From Streptomyces sp. NBS 14/10 (lineage in GTDB: Bacteria > Actinomycetota > Actinomycetes > Streptomycetales > Streptomycetaceae), in assembly GCF_002224125.1 (NCBI RefSeq), contig NZ_NCSM01000014.1, positions 605,091 through 669,090 on the forward strand: a stretch of 64,000 nt of DNA. Reading direction: 5' to 3'. The notes under the pieces are model-generated. The model was not told the origin of the DNA. It did no database searches and worked only from the letters and a program-made list of their open reading frames with translations. Numbering within the stretch: position 1 is the stretch's first letter; every line of letters starts with the position of its first letter. Below are positions 17,025-26,433 of the stretch, piece after piece. Position numbers and translations under genes: made by a program.

Positions 17025-18008
17025 GTGCGCTACGTCCTGAGAAAGCTCGGCTTCTACGCCGTGGCCGCCTGGATGGCCGTCACCGTCAACTTCTTTCTGC
17101 CCCGGCTCATCCCCGGCGATCCGGTGCAGCTGATGATGACGCGGATGGCGCAGTCCGGGCCCGTGGAGCCGGGCCAGGAGGAGGCCCTGGCCAGCATGTT
17201 CGGGCTGGGCCACGGCAATATCGCGGTCCAGTACTGGGACTATCTGGGCTCCGTGGTCCATCTGGACTTCGGACTCTCGGTCACCTACTTCCCCAGCCCC
17301 GTCACCGACGTCCTGAGCGACGCCCTGCCCTGGACGCTCGTCCTCGTCGGCGCCGCCACCCTCATCAGCTTCGTACTCGGCCTGACGCTGGGCACCCTCG
17401 CCGGCTGGCGGCGCGGCAGCTGGCTGGACTCCCTCGTCCCCTCCACCACCTTCCTGGCCGCCGTCCCCTACTTCTGGCTCGCGCTGCTGCTCCTCTACCT
17501 CTTCGGCCAGGTGTGGGGCGTACTGCCGCTGGGCGGCGGCTACGACGAGACGCTGGACATGGGGCTCAACGGAGACTTCCTCTCCTCCGCCGCCGAACAC
17601 GCGGTGCTGCCCGCAGCCACCATCGTGCTCAGCTCGGTCGGCGGCTGGATGCTCGGCATGCGCAACATGATGGTCTCCACCCTCGCCGAGGACTACGTCA
17701 CCGCTGCCGAGGCCAAGGGGCTGCGCCCGCGCACCGTCATGGTCGGCTACGCCGCCCGCAACGCCGTACTGCCTTCCGTCGCCGGATTCGCCATCTCGCT
17801 CGGCTTCATCGTCAGCGGTTCGCTCGTCATGGAGATCGTCTTCTCCTATCCAGGGATGGGCTTCACCCTCCTCCAGGCCGTCGAGAACACCGACTACCCC
17901 CTGATGCAGGCGGTCTTCCTCGTCATCACCTTCGCCGTCCTGGCCGCCAACTTCCTGGTGGACCTGGTGTACGGCTTTGTCGACCCCCGGACCAGGCAGG
18001 CCCGATGA
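17025..18008 (+). CDS. ABC transporter permease, DppB/OppB type
   Basis: 327 residues with six predicted membrane helices. An N-terminal helix follows MRYVLRKLGFYAVAAW, and the binding-protein-dependent transport domain has the EAA loop EAKGLRPRTVMVGYAARNAVLP near residue 230. It forms half of the membrane channel. GTG start 12 bp after the binding-protein gene; its stop overlaps the next ATG (ATGA). Confidence 0.92.
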   Translation: MRYVLRKLGFYAVAAWMAVTVNFFLPRLIPGDPVQLMMTRMAQSGPVEPGQEEALASMFGLGHGNIAVQYWDYLGSVVHLDFGLSVTYFPSPVTDVLSDALPWTLVLVGAATLISFVLGLTLGTLAGWRRGSWLDSLVPSTTFLAAVPYFWLALLLLYLFGQVWGVLPLGGGYDETLDMGLNGDFLSSAAEHAVLPAATIVLSSVGGWMLGMRNMMVSTLAEDYVTAAEAKGLRPRTVMVGYAARNAVLPSVAGFAISLGFIVSGSLVMEIVFSYPGMGFTLLQAVENTDYPLMQAVFLVITFAVLAANFLVDLVYGFVDPRTRQAR

Positions 18009-18928
18009 CCGCCACCCTCCCCGCCACCACCGCCCCCGGACGCCCCGTCGCCGGCCGCGGGCTGCTGCGCCTGGCGCTGCGCTCCCGCCGGCTGGCCCTC
18101 GGCCTCGGCATCCTCGCGGTCTTCGCGCTCACCGCGCTGATCGGCCCCTGGCTGGTCGACGACCCCGACGCGGTCAGCGTCGACCTGAGCCAGGGCCCCT
18201 CCGGGGCGCACTGGCTCGGCACCACCCAGACCGGCCAGGACGTCTTCGCCCAGCTCGTGGTCTCCGCCCGCGGCACCCTGCTGATCGGCGCCGCGGTCGC
18301 CGCCCTGGCCACCGCCGTCTCCGTGGTCGTCGGCATCGGCGGCGGCTTCCTCGGCGGCGTCGCCGACGAGACCATCTCCCTGATCAGCAATGTCTTCCTG
18401 GTCATCCCCGGGCTGCCGCTGGTCATCGTGGTCTCGGCGTACGTCAAGGGCGGCGGGCTCTCCTCCACGATCTTCGCCATCGCGCTGACCAGCTGGGCGG
18501 CCTCCGCCCGGGTGCTGCGCGCCCAGACCCTCTCGCTGCGCACCCGCGACTACGTCCTGGCCGCGCGCGTGTACGGGGAGAAGCGGTGGCGGATCGTGCT
18601 CGTGGAGATCGTCCCCAATGAACTGGCGATCATCGTCTCGCAGTTCATCCACGCGGCGATCTTCGCGGTGCTCACCCAGACCGGTCTGGCCTTCCTCGGC
18701 CTCGCCGACCTCTCCCATCTCACCTGGGGCACGATGCTCTACTTCGCCCAGGGCGCGGAGGCCCTGGCCGGTGGCGCCTGGTGGTGGTTCGTCCCGCCGG
18801 GGCTGTGCACCGCCCTCCTCGGCACCGCCCTGTCCCTCGTCAGCTTCGGTCTCGACGAGGTCCTGGACCCGCGGCTGCGCACCCGCCGCCCGCGGAAGCG
18901 TCAGCGGCAGCGGAAGGAAGAGCGATGA
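18005..18928 (+). CDS. ABC transporter permease, DppC/OppC type
   Basis: 307 residues. The family features are an N-terminal helix (about 30-50), a periplasmic segment with GAHWLGTTQTGQDVFAQLV typical of OppC, then five helices with the EAA loop AARVYGEKRWRIVLVEIVPN near 195. It pairs with the OppB-type subunit. ATGA overlaps at both ends show tight translational coupling. A longer upstream open frame is an artefact of the overlapping reading frame. Confidence 0.92.
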   Translation: MTATLPATTAPGRPVAGRGLLRLALRSRRLALGLGILAVFALTALIGPWLVDDPDAVSVDLSQGPSGAHWLGTTQTGQDVFAQLVVSARGTLLIGAAVAALATAVSVVVGIGGGFLGGVADETISLISNVFLVIPGLPLVIVVSAYVKGGGLSSTIFAIALTSWAASARVLRAQTLSLRTRDYVLAARVYGEKRWRIVLVEIVPNELAIIVSQFIHAAIFAVLTQTGLAFLGLADLSHLTWGTMLYFAQGAEALAGGAWWWFVPPGLCTALLGTALSLVSFGLDEVLDPRLRTRRPRKRQRQRKEER

Positions 18929-19962
18929 GCGACACCGTGCTGCGCGCCGAGCACATCGACGTCGCGTACGAGGCGTACGACGGCACCCGCCCGACCCGGG
19001 CCGTCCGCGACGTCAGCTTCGAGCTGCGCCGCGGCGAACTGCTGGGCATCGCGGGCGAGTCCGGTTGCGGCAAGTCCACCCTCGCGTACGCCGTCGCCCG
19101 CTGTCTTCAGCCGCCCGCCCGGCTCACCGCCGGCTCCGTGACCTTCCACGGCCGTGACGGCGGTGAGAGCGACCTGTCGGCGCTGGAGGGCGAGGCGCTG
19201 CGCGCCTTCCGCTGGAACAAGCTGTCCATCGTCTTCCAGAGCGCGATGAACGCCCTCAACCCGGTGACCCGTATCGGCCGCCAGTTCGACGACATCTTCC
19301 GCGCCCACCGCCCCGGTATGCCAGGCCCCGAGCGCCAGGAGCGCGCCCGCGCCCTCCTCGACATGGTCGGCATCGACCCCGCCCGGATCCGCGCCTACCC
19401 GCACGAGCTGTCCGGGGGCATGCGCCAGCGCGTCGTCATCGCCATGGCGCTCGCCCTCGAACCCGAGGTCGTCATCATGGACGAGCCGACGACCGCCCTC
19501 GACGTGGTCGTGCAGCGGGAGATCCTCGACGAGGTGGAGCGGCTGCGCGAGGAGCTGGGCTTCAGCGTCGTCTTCATCACCCACGACCTGTCCCTGCTGC
19601 TGGAGATCAGCGACCGGCTGGCCGTGATGTACGCGGGCTCCATCGTCGAGTACGGGCCGTGCGACCGCATCGCGCGGGGCGCGGGCCATCCGTACACCCA
19701 GGGGCTGCTGCGCTCCTTCCCGGAGCTGACCGGTGAGCGGCGCGCGCTGCGCGGCATCCCCGGCTCGCCGCCCGATCTGCGCGAGGAGCCGGCCGGGTGT
19801 CCGTTCGCGGACCGCTGCGAGCGGGCGTTCGCGCCGTGCCGCACGGTCGCCCCGCGCCAGGTGGAGCTGCCGGGTGGGGGCTACGCCGCCTGCCATCTGC
19901 ACGATCCGGCCCATGCCGCCGCGGCGGCGGCGGGGCCGCTGCACGAGGGGAGCCGGCCGTGA
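18925..19962 (+). CDS. ABC transporter ATP-binding protein, DppD/OppD type
   Basis: 345 residues. Walker A GESGCGKST (about 45), signature LSGGMRQRV (about 162), Walker B VVIMDEPTTALD (about 182) and the H-loop FITHD are present. The C-terminal oligo_HPY region contains four cysteines (CPFADRC, then a third and fourth Cys), the pattern that holds an iron-sulphur cluster in the mycobacterial Dpp system as I recall. ATGA-coupled to the permease and GTGA-coupled to the second ATPase. Confidence 0.92.
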   Translation: MSDTVLRAEHIDVAYEAYDGTRPTRAVRDVSFELRRGELLGIAGESGCGKSTLAYAVARCLQPPARLTAGSVTFHGRDGGESDLSALEGEALRAFRWNKLSIVFQSAMNALNPVTRIGRQFDDIFRAHRPGMPGPERQERARALLDMVGIDPARIRAYPHELSGGMRQRVVIAMALALEPEVVIMDEPTTALDVVVQREILDEVERLREELGFSVVFITHDLSLLLEISDRLAVMYAGSIVEYGPCDRIARGAGHPYTQGLLRSFPELTGERRALRGIPGSPPDLREEPAGCPFADRCERAFAPCRTVAPRQVELPGGGYAACHLHDPAHAAAAAAGPLHEGSRP

Positions 19963-20999
19963 CCGCACTGGAGGTGACCGGGCTCACCGTCGATTTCCCG
20001 CAGCCCGGCGGGCGGCCCTTCCGGGCGGTCGACGGGGTCTCCTTCGCCCTGCGGGCCGGGCGCACCCTGGCGCTGGTGGGGGAGAGCGGCAGCGGTAAGT
20101 CGACCGTCGTACGCGCCCTGTCCCGGCTGGTGACGCCCACCGCCGGGGCGATCACGCTCGACGGGGCGCGGCGCACGCGTGGCGCGGACTACCGGCGGGC
20201 CGTGCAGATGGTCTTCCAGGACCCGTTCGCCTCCCTCAACCCCGCCCACACCATCGGCCATCATCTGCACCGGCCGCTGCTGGTCAACGGGAAGGCGCGG
20301 CGGGGGACGGACGTACGGGAGAAGGCGGAGGAGCTGCTGCGGTCGGTCAACCTGACGCCGCCGGCCGATGTGGCCCGTAAGCGCCCGCATGAGCTCTCCG
20401 GCGGTCAGCGGCAGCGGGTGGCCATCGCCCGGGCGCTCGCGCCGGGCCCCCAGGTGCTGCTGGCCGATGAGCCGGTGTCGATGCTGGACGTCTCGATCCG
20501 GCTGGAGATCCTGGGCCTGCTGGACCGGCTCAAGGACGAGCGGGGCCTCGCCCTGCTGTATGTGACGCACGACCTGGCCACCGCGCGCCACTTCTCCTCC
20601 GAGGTGATGGTGATGTACCGGGGCGAGATCGTCGAGCGCGGCCCGAGCGACGAGGTGATCCTCGCCCCCAAGCACCCCTACACCCAGCTGCTGGCCTCGG
20701 CCGCGACCGGCTCCGGGGCCACGCGGGAGGAGGCGCGCGCGGCGCGGATCGCCCGGCTCGCGGCGCGGGCGCGGCGGGACGCGGAGCGGCGGGAGATCGT
20801 GGTCGGCGACGGGTGCCGGTTCCGGCCGCGCTGCCCGCTGGCCATGGACGCCTGTGCGCGCCGGCCGCCCGAGGCAGAGGTGGGCCCCGGGCACCGGGCG
20901 CTGTGCTGGCTGCACGCCGGCGAGAACAGCGGGGAGGGCACCATTGCCGGCGGCCCCAACACTGACGGCGCTGACAGCGTTATCAGCAATCCCGGATAA
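19959..20999 (+). CDS. ABC transporter ATP-binding protein, DppF/OppF type
   Basis: 346 residues. Walker A GESGSGKST, signature LSGGQRQRV, Walker B VLLADEPVSMLD and H-loop VTHD are present, with a C-terminal extension containing CRFRPRCPLAMDAC plus a last Cys before WLH, again a four-Cys set. It forms the ATPase heterodimer with the preceding gene product. It is the last gene of the operon; no clear terminator hairpin is seen before the GntR gene. Confidence 0.92.
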   Translation: MTALEVTGLTVDFPQPGGRPFRAVDGVSFALRAGRTLALVGESGSGKSTVVRALSRLVTPTAGAITLDGARRTRGADYRRAVQMVFQDPFASLNPAHTIGHHLHRPLLVNGKARRGTDVREKAEELLRSVNLTPPADVARKRPHELSGGQRQRVAIARALAPGPQVLLADEPVSMLDVSIRLEILGLLDRLKDERGLALLYVTHDLATARHFSSEVMVMYRGEIVERGPSDEVILAPKHPYTQLLASAATGSGATREEARAARIARLAARARRDAERREIVVGDGCRFRPRCPLAMDACARRPPEAEVGPGHRALCWLHAGENSGEGTIAGGPNTDGADSVISNPG

Positions 21000-21021
21000 G
21001 TTCTGCTAAGTTCTGCGTAGT

Positions 21022-21033
21022 TTGTCCGGACAA
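21022..21033. promoter_or_regulatory. Perfect palindrome TTGTCCGGACAA, candidate GntR operator
   Basis: A 12-bp perfect palindrome about 55-65 bp before the GntR coding region. GntR/HutC operators are typically short dyads, so this is a good autoregulatory site. Two AAGTTCTGC repeats lie directly upstream. Confidence 0.55.
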
Positions 21034-21088
21034 CAGAACTTCACGACTTCCCGTCATGTGCTCGTCCGGCTACGCTCGCCCCGTGGCA

Positions 21089-21856
21089 ATGCAGGAAGAA
21101 GGCTCCTCTGGCTCAGCGGAGGCGCTGCAGTTCAGCGTGGACCGCAGCAGCCCCGTCCCGCTGTACTTCCAGCTGTCCCAGCAGCTCGAAGCGGCGATCG
21201 AGCAGGGTCGGCTGGCCCCCGGCAGCCTGCTCGGCAATGAGATAGAGCTGGCAGGGCGGATGGGCCTGTCCCGTCCCACCGTCCGCCAGGCCATCCAGTC
21301 GCTGGTCGACAAGGGGCTGCTGGTGCGCCGCCGCGGCGTCGGCACCCAGGTGGTGCACAGCCAGGTCAAGCGCCCGCTCGAGCTGAGCAGCCTCTACGAC
21401 GACCTGGAGACCGCGGGCCAGCGCCCCGCCACCCGCGTACTGCGCAACACCACCGAGCCCGCGACCGCCGAGGTCGCCGCCGCCCTCGGGGTCGCCGAGG
21501 GCACCGAGGTGGTGCTGATCGAGCGGCTGCGGCTGGCCCACGGCGAGCCCATGGCCCATCTGTGCAACCACCTCCCGGCGGGTCTGCTCAAGCTGGACAG
21601 CGCCGAGCTGGAGGAGACCGGTCTCTACCGCCTGATGCGCGCGGCCGGGATCACCCTGCACAGCGCCCGCCAGACGGTCGGCGCCCGCGCCGCCACCGCC
21701 GAGGAGGGCGAGCAGCTCGGCGAGCCGGAGGGCGCGCCGCTGCTGACCATGGCGCGGACGGCCTTCGACGACACCGGCCGGGCCGTCGAATACGGCTCGC
21801 ACACGTACCGGGCCTCGCGCTACTCCTTCGAGTTCCAGCTGCTCGTACGTCCCTGA
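21089..21856 (+). CDS. GntR-family transcriptional regulator, HutC subfamily
   Basis: About 255 residues. The N-terminal winged helix has PVPLYFQLSQQLEAAIEQG and LAGRMGLSRPTVRQAIQSLV. The C-terminal UTRA ligand-binding domain covers about 90-245 (VVLIERLRLAHGEPMAH). UTRA domains usually bind sugars or related small molecules. It sits between the two sugar transport operons and could control either; the palindrome in its promoter is the best candidate site. Alternative starts are ATG 21056 and GTG 21083; none has a good ribosome site, and 21089 is closest to where family members begin. Confidence 0.88.
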   Translation: MQEEGSSGSAEALQFSVDRSSPVPLYFQLSQQLEAAIEQGRLAPGSLLGNEIELAGRMGLSRPTVRQAIQSLVDKGLLVRRRGVGTQVVHSQVKRPLELSSLYDDLETAGQRPATRVLRNTTEPATAEVAAALGVAEGTEVVLIERLRLAHGEPMAHLCNHLPAGLLKLDSAELEETGLYRLMRAAGITLHSARQTVGARAATAEEGEQLGEPEGAPLLTMARTAFDDTGRAVEYGSHTYRASRYSFEFQLLVRP

Positions 21857-22067
21857 AGACCGCACCTTCCCCGCGTGAAAGGCCGCCCGAAGACGAACCG
21901 CTCCTGAAGATCCTCCCGAAAAGCCCCCGGAAAAAGCCCCGGACCCCTGGCGTACACCCCCTGGACCCCGGCCGTGCACCGTGACGGATACTTGGGCGGC
22001 GCCCGGGCCGATCGGTCATGCCCGGACGCCCCCGAAACGGGACGTCTTCGAGAAGGGCTGGGTCTTC

Positions 22068-23087
22068 GTGGCCAGGGTTGGGACAGGGGCACGTGCGTTG
22101 ACCGCTGCCGTGCTTGCGGCGGTGCTGGGGTTCGCCTCGGCGGGATGCAGCAGTACGGGCGGCAAGCGCGCCGAGGAGCGGGCCGAGCAGGCGGCGAACG
22201 CTTCGGGGCGGGCGGCGGTGAACACCCCGAGGATGACCTTCGCCATGGTCACCCACTCCGGTGACGGCGACACCTTCTGGGACATCGTCCAGAGCGGGGC
22301 CGAGGAGGCCGCCCGCAAGGACAATGTGAAGTTCCTCTACGCCCACCACGAGGAGGGCAAGGACCAGGCCCAGCTCGTCCAGTCCTATATCGACCAGAAG
22401 GTCGACGGGCTGATCGTCACGCTCGCCAAGCCCGAGGCCATGGAGGCCGTGGTCAAGAAGGCCGAGAAGGCGGGCATACCGGTCATCACCGTCAACTCCG
22501 GGGCCGCGCAGTCCAAGTCCTTCGGGGCCCTGAGCCACATCGGCCAGGACGAGACCATCGCGGGCGAGGCGGTCGGCGAGGAGCTGAACAAGCGGGGCCG
22601 CAAGAAGGCCCTGTGCGTGCTGCACGAGCAGGGCAACGTCGGCCTTGAGCAGCGCTGCGACGGCACCGAGAAGACCTTCGACGGCAAGCTGGAGCGGGTC
22701 TACGTCGAGGGCACCAACATGCCCGACGTCGAGTCCACGATCGAGGCGAAGCTCCAGTCCGACAAGGGCATCGACGCCGTCGTGACGCTCGGCGCGCCCT
22801 TCGCGGCCACCGCCGCCAAGGCGGCGGACCAGTCGGGCAGCAAGGCGGAGATCGACACCTTCGACCTCAACGGCAAGGTCGCCGAATCGCTCCAGAACGG
22901 CACCCTCGGCTTCGCCGTCGACCAGCAGCCGTATATGCAGGGCTACGAGGCCGTGGACCTGCTGTGGCTCTACCACTACAACGCCGATGTCCTCGGCGGC
23001 GGCCAGCCGGTCCTCACCGGCCCCCAGATCATCACCAAGGACGACGCCGCGGACCTGGCCAAGTACACCAAGCGGGGGACCCGATGA
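22068..23087 (+). CDS. Sugar ABC transporter substrate-binding lipoprotein (ribose/Frc type)
   Basis: About 339 residues. A signal peptide ends at FASAGC, a lipobox, so it is membrane-anchored. A Peripla_BP_4-type sugar-binding domain (about 45-330) contains [20 protein letters not shown] and [15 protein letters not shown], with two added cysteines in the middle of the domain (ALCVLHEQ and QRCDG). The start is uncertain: GTG 22068 with GAGAAGGG upstream gives a normal signal peptide, and GTG 21981 would add 29 atypical residues. It heads a three-gene operon coupled by ATGA overlaps. Confidence 0.88.
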   Translation: MARVGTGARALTAAVLAAVLGFASAGCSSTGGKRAEERAEQAANASGRAAVNTPRMTFAMVTHSGDGDTFWDIVQSGAEEAARKDNVKFLYAHHEEGKDQAQLVQSYIDQKVDGLIVTLAKPEAMEAVVKKAEKAGIPVITVNSGAAQSKSFGALSHIGQDETIAGEAVGEELNKRGRKKALCVLHEQGNVGLEQRCDGTEKTFDGKLERVYVEGTNMPDVESTIEAKLQSDKGIDAVVTLGAPFAATAAKAADQSGSKAEIDTFDLNGKVAESLQNGTLGFAVDQQPYMQGYEAVDLLWLYHYNADVLGGGQPVLTGPQIITKDDAADLAKYTKRGTR

Positions 23088-24127
23088 GCGCGGACGCGCC
23101 GCCCCTGACCAAGGACGACCGTCTCATCCGCCGCTCGCTGCCGCGCCGGCTGGCCGGCCGGCCCGAGCTCGGCGCGATCGTCGGCGCCATCGCCGTCTTC
23201 GTCTTCTTCTCGGTCGTCGCCGACAGCTTTCTGCAGTGGTCGAGCTTCAGCACGGTGCTGTACGCCGCCTCCACCATCGGGATCATGGCGACGCCGGTCG
23301 CGCTGCTGATGATCGGCGGCGAGTTCGATCTGTCGACCGGGGTGATGGTCACCTCCTCCGCGCTGATCTCGTCGATGTTCTCGTACCAGATGACGGCGAA
23401 CGTCTGGGCCGGCATCGGGGTGTCCCTGCTGGCCACCCTCGCCATCGGGTTCTTCAACGGCTTTCTGCTGGTGCGCACCGGACTGCCGAGCTTCATCATC
23501 ACGCTCGGCACCTTCCTGATCCTCCAGGGCTGCAACCTCGGCTTCACCAAGCTGATCAGCGAGACGGTCTCCACCAAGACCATCGCCGACATGGAGGGCT
23601 TCCCCGAGGCCCACAAGGTCTTCGCCTCACATCTGACGATCGGGGACGTCGATCTCCAGGTCACCGTCCTGTGGTGGCTCGGCCTGGTCGCGCTCGCCAC
23701 CTGGATCCTGCTGCGCACCCGCGCGGGCAACTGGATCTTCGCGGTGGGCGGTGCCAAGGAGGCTGCCCGCGCGGTCGGCGTGCCCGTGAACCGCACCAAG
23801 ATCGGGCTGTACATGGGGGTCGCCTTCGCGGCCTGGATCTCCGGGCAGCATCTGCTGTTCAACTACGACGTCGTCCAGTCCGGCGAGGGCGTCGGCAACG
23901 AGTTCCTGTACATCATCGCGGCCGTCATCGGCGGCTGTCTGCTGACCGGCGGCTACGGCTCGGCGATCGGCGCCGCCGTCGGCGCGTTCATCTTCGGCAT
24001 GGCGAACAAGGGCATCGTGTACGCGCAGTGGAGCGCGGACTGGTTCAAGTTCTTCCTCGGCGCGATGCTGCTGCTCGCCACGATGCTCAACTGGTGGGTC
24101 CGCAAGCGGGCGGAGGCCGCGAAATGA
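23084..24127 (+). CDS. Sugar ABC transporter permease (RbsC/FrcC type)
   Basis: 347 residues with about nine to ten membrane helices. Family motifs include [14 protein letters not shown] (the conserved region of BPD_transp_2 permeases), [19 protein letters not shown] and [19 protein letters not shown]. It takes up a monosaccharide together with the preceding binding protein. ATG 23084 lies within the stop of that gene; a longer upstream frame is rejected for this reason. Confidence 0.92.
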   Translation: MSADAPPLTKDDRLIRRSLPRRLAGRPELGAIVGAIAVFVFFSVVADSFLQWSSFSTVLYAASTIGIMATPVALLMIGGEFDLSTGVMVTSSALISSMFSYQMTANVWAGIGVSLLATLAIGFFNGFLLVRTGLPSFIITLGTFLILQGCNLGFTKLISETVSTKTIADMEGFPEAHKVFASHLTIGDVDLQVTVLWWLGLVALATWILLRTRAGNWIFAVGGAKEAARAVGVPVNRTKIGLYMGVAFAAWISGQHLLFNYDVVQSGEGVGNEFLYIIAAVIGGCLLTGGYGSAIGAAVGAFIFGMANKGIVYAQWSADWFKFFLGAMLLLATMLNWWVRKRAEAAK

Positions 24128-24996
24128 CCACGACAGATACCGCCGCAGGCACCGCTACCCGGACGCCGCTGATCGAGCTGCGCGAGGTCAGCAAGAGCTA
24201 CGGCAACGTCAAGGCGCTGCAGGGCGTCTCCCTCGAAGTGCACGCCGGGGAGATCACCTGTGTCCTCGGCGACAACGGCGCGGGCAAGTCCACCCTCATC
24301 AAGATCGTGGCCGGACTGCACCAGCACGACGCCGGCAGCCTCACCATCGAGGGCGAAGAGGCCCGGCTCGGCTCGCCGCGCGAGGCCCTGGACCGCGGCA
24401 TCGCCACGGTCTACCAGGACCTCGCGGTGGTGCCGCTGATGCCGGTGTGGCGCAACTTCTTCCTCGGCTCCGAGCCCCGGAAGGGCCGCGGCCCCTTCAA
24501 GCGGCTCGACGTGGAGACGATGCGCACCACGACCCGGGCGGCACTGCTGCGCATGGGCATCGACCTGCGCGATGTCGACCAGCCCATCGGCACCCTCTCC
24601 GGCGGCGAGCGGCAGTGTGTGGCCATCGCCCGCGCCGTCCACTTCGGCGCCAAGGTCCTGATCCTGGACGAGCCCACGGCGGCGCTCGGCGTCAAGCAGT
24701 CCGGGGTGGTGCTCAAGTACGTCGCGGCCGCCCGTGACGCGGGTCTCGGTGTGGTGCTGATCACCCACAATCCGCACCACGCCCATCTCGTCGGCGACCG
24801 CTTCGTCCTCCTCAAGCGCGGCACGATGGCCGGCAGCCACCTCAAGTCGGAGATCGGGCTCGACGAGCTCACCCGGCAGATGGCGGGCGGCAGCGAGCTG
24901 GAACAGCTCAGCCACGAGCTCGCCCGCCCGACGGAGCCCGTGGAGCCCATGAAGCCCATGAAGCCCGTGGAGAAGGGCGCGGCCGGCGAGGTCTGA
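24124..24996 (+). CDS. Sugar ABC transporter ATP-binding protein, single-domain FrcA type
   Basis: 290 residues. Walker [10 protein letters not shown], signature LSGGERQCV and Walker [16 protein letters not shown] are present. Most ribose-type ATPases carry two nucleotide-binding domains (about 500 residues). This one has a single domain and the ALGVKQ sequence after Walker B typical of FrcA. Its relatives transport fructose, mannose or ribose. The C-terminus ends in a short [14 protein letters not shown] repeat. A strong terminator follows. Confidence 0.9.
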   Translation: MTTTDTAAGTATRTPLIELREVSKSYGNVKALQGVSLEVHAGEITCVLGDNGAGKSTLIKIVAGLHQHDAGSLTIEGEEARLGSPREALDRGIATVYQDLAVVPLMPVWRNFFLGSEPRKGRGPFKRLDVETMRTTTRAALLRMGIDLRDVDQPIGTLSGGERQCVAIARAVHFGAKVLILDEPTAALGVKQSGVVLKYVAAARDAGLGVVLITHNPHHAHLVGDRFVLLKRGTMAGSHLKSEIGLDELTRQMAGGSELEQLSHELARPTEPVEPMKPMKPVEKGAAGEV

Positions 24997-25016
24997 GAGA
25001 ACCCGGGGTCACGCCG

Positions 25017-25069
25017 GGCGCCGCATGGCGCGATCACCCGCCCTGGGGCGGGACTCGCCATGCGGCGCC
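25017..25069. terminator. Large hairpin terminator of the sugar ABC operon
   Basis: Outer stem of 14 perfect base pairs (25017-25030 with 25056-25069) and an inner CCCGCCC/GGGCGGG stem. It lies 20 bp after the ATPase stop. The rest of the gap to 25281 shows no gene and should hold the ROK promoter. Confidence 0.85.
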
Positions 25070-25281
25070 TGGCGCGGGTGAGGCACAATCGCACGGCGGG
25101 CCCCACCCGCCACGACCGTGTACGCCGAGGCCCCGGCCTCCCGAGACCCCCGCAGGGACGACGAACTCTTGCGAGCACGCACCCGCAGCGACCGCACCCT
25201 CCACGCCTGCGCCGCCGCCCCGGCCCGGGCGGCCCTCGGCCCTGGCCGCGCCGTAACCGAACCCGGTGAAGGGGTGAGCCG

Positions 25282-26433
25282 ATGAGTCTCTACCGCGAAA
25301 GGGTGCACCGCGGGTCGGCCCGGGCGACCGTACTGCGCACCGTCGGCACCCGCGAGCGCCGCTCGCATCTCACCGCGCCCCGGGTCCCCACCGTCGGCAT
25401 CGACATCGGCGGCACCAAGGTGATGGCGGGAGTCGTCGACGCCGACGGCAACATCCTGGAGAAGCTGCGCACCGAGACGCCCGACAAGTCCAAGAGCCCC
25501 AAGGTCGTCGAGGACACCATCACCGAGCTGGTGCTCGACCTCTCCGACCGGCATGACGTACACGCCGTCGGCATCGGCGCCGCGGGCTGGGTCGACGCCG
25601 ACCGCGCCCGTGTCCTGTTCGCCCCCCACCTGTCCTGGCGCAACGAGCCGCTGCGCGACCGCCTCGCCGGGCGGCTGGCGGTCCCGGTGATGGTCGACAA
25701 CGACGCCAACGCCGCCGCGTGGGCCGAGTGGCGGTTCGGCGCGGGGCGCGGCGAGGACCACCTCGTCATGATCACGCTCGGCACCGGTATCGGCGGCGCG
25801 ATCCTGGAGGACGGCCAGGTCAAGCGCGGCAAGTACGGGGTCGCGGGCGAGTTCGGCCATATGCAGGTGGTGCCCGCCGGCCACCGCTGCCCCTGCGGCA
25901 ACCGCGGCTGCTGGGAGCAGTACAGCTCCGGTAACGCGCTGGTCAGGGAGGCGCGCGAACTGGCCGCCGCCGAGTCCCCGGTCGCGTACGGGATCATCGA
26001 CCGGGTCGGCGGCAACATCAACGAGATCACCGGGCCGCTGATCACCGAGCTGGCCCGCGAGGGCGACGCCATGTGCGTCGAGCTGCTGCAGGACATCGGC
26101 CAGTGGCTCGGCGTCGGCATCGCCAACCTCGCCGCGGCCCTGGACCCCTCCTGCTTCGTCATCGGCGGTGGCGTCAGCGCGGCCGACGACCTGCTGATCG
26201 GCCCGGCCCGGGACGCGTTCCGGCGCACCCTGACCGGCCGCGGCTACCGGCCGGAGGCCCGTATCGTCAAGGCCCAGCTGGGCCCCGAGGCGGGCATGGT
26301 CGGCGCCGCCGACCTGGCCCGGCTGGTCGCCCGCCGCTTCCGCCGCGCCAACCGGCGCCGCGTGGAGCGCTACGAGCGTGCCGGGGCCACCCCGTGGCTG
26401 GCGTCGCGCGGCCAGCAGGGGGGCCGGCAGTGA
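25282..26433 (+). CDS. ROK-family sugar kinase (glucokinase-like)
   Basis: 383 residues. The ATP-binding motif VGIDIGGTKVMAGVVD begins near residue 36, catalytic Asp is in DNDANAAAW, and the ROK zinc site is CPCGNRGCWEQ preceded by the His of GHRC. There is no HTH, so it is a kinase and not a ROK repressor. The roughly 35-residue basic N-terminal extension is unusual, and the C-terminus adds another Arg-rich tail. It lies right after the ribose/Frc-type transporter, which suggests it phosphorylates the imported hexose. GTGA overlap couples it to the next gene. Confidence 0.9.
   Translation: MSLYRERVHRGSARATVLRTVGTRERRSHLTAPRVPTVGIDIGGTKVMAGVVDADGNILEKLRTETPDKSKSPKVVEDTITELVLDLSDRHDVHAVGIGAAGWVDADRARVLFAPHLSWRNEPLRDRLAGRLAVPVMVDNDANAAAWAEWRFGAGRGEDHLVMITLGTGIGGAILEDGQVKRGKYGVAGEFGHMQVVPAGHRCPCGNRGCWEQYSSGNALVREARELAAAESPVAYGIIDRVGGNINEITGPLITELAREGDAMCVELLQDIGQWLGVGIANLAAALDPSCFVIGGGVSAADDLLIGPARDAFRRTLTGRGYRPEARIVKAQLGPEAGMVGAADLARLVARRFRRANRRRVERYERAGATPWLASRGQQGGRQ

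Noticed and set aside
15222..17600. 792-codon antisense frame over the binding-protein gene
   Set aside because: Composition is Gly/Val/Glu shadow of a clear SBP family 5 gene; no start signal.
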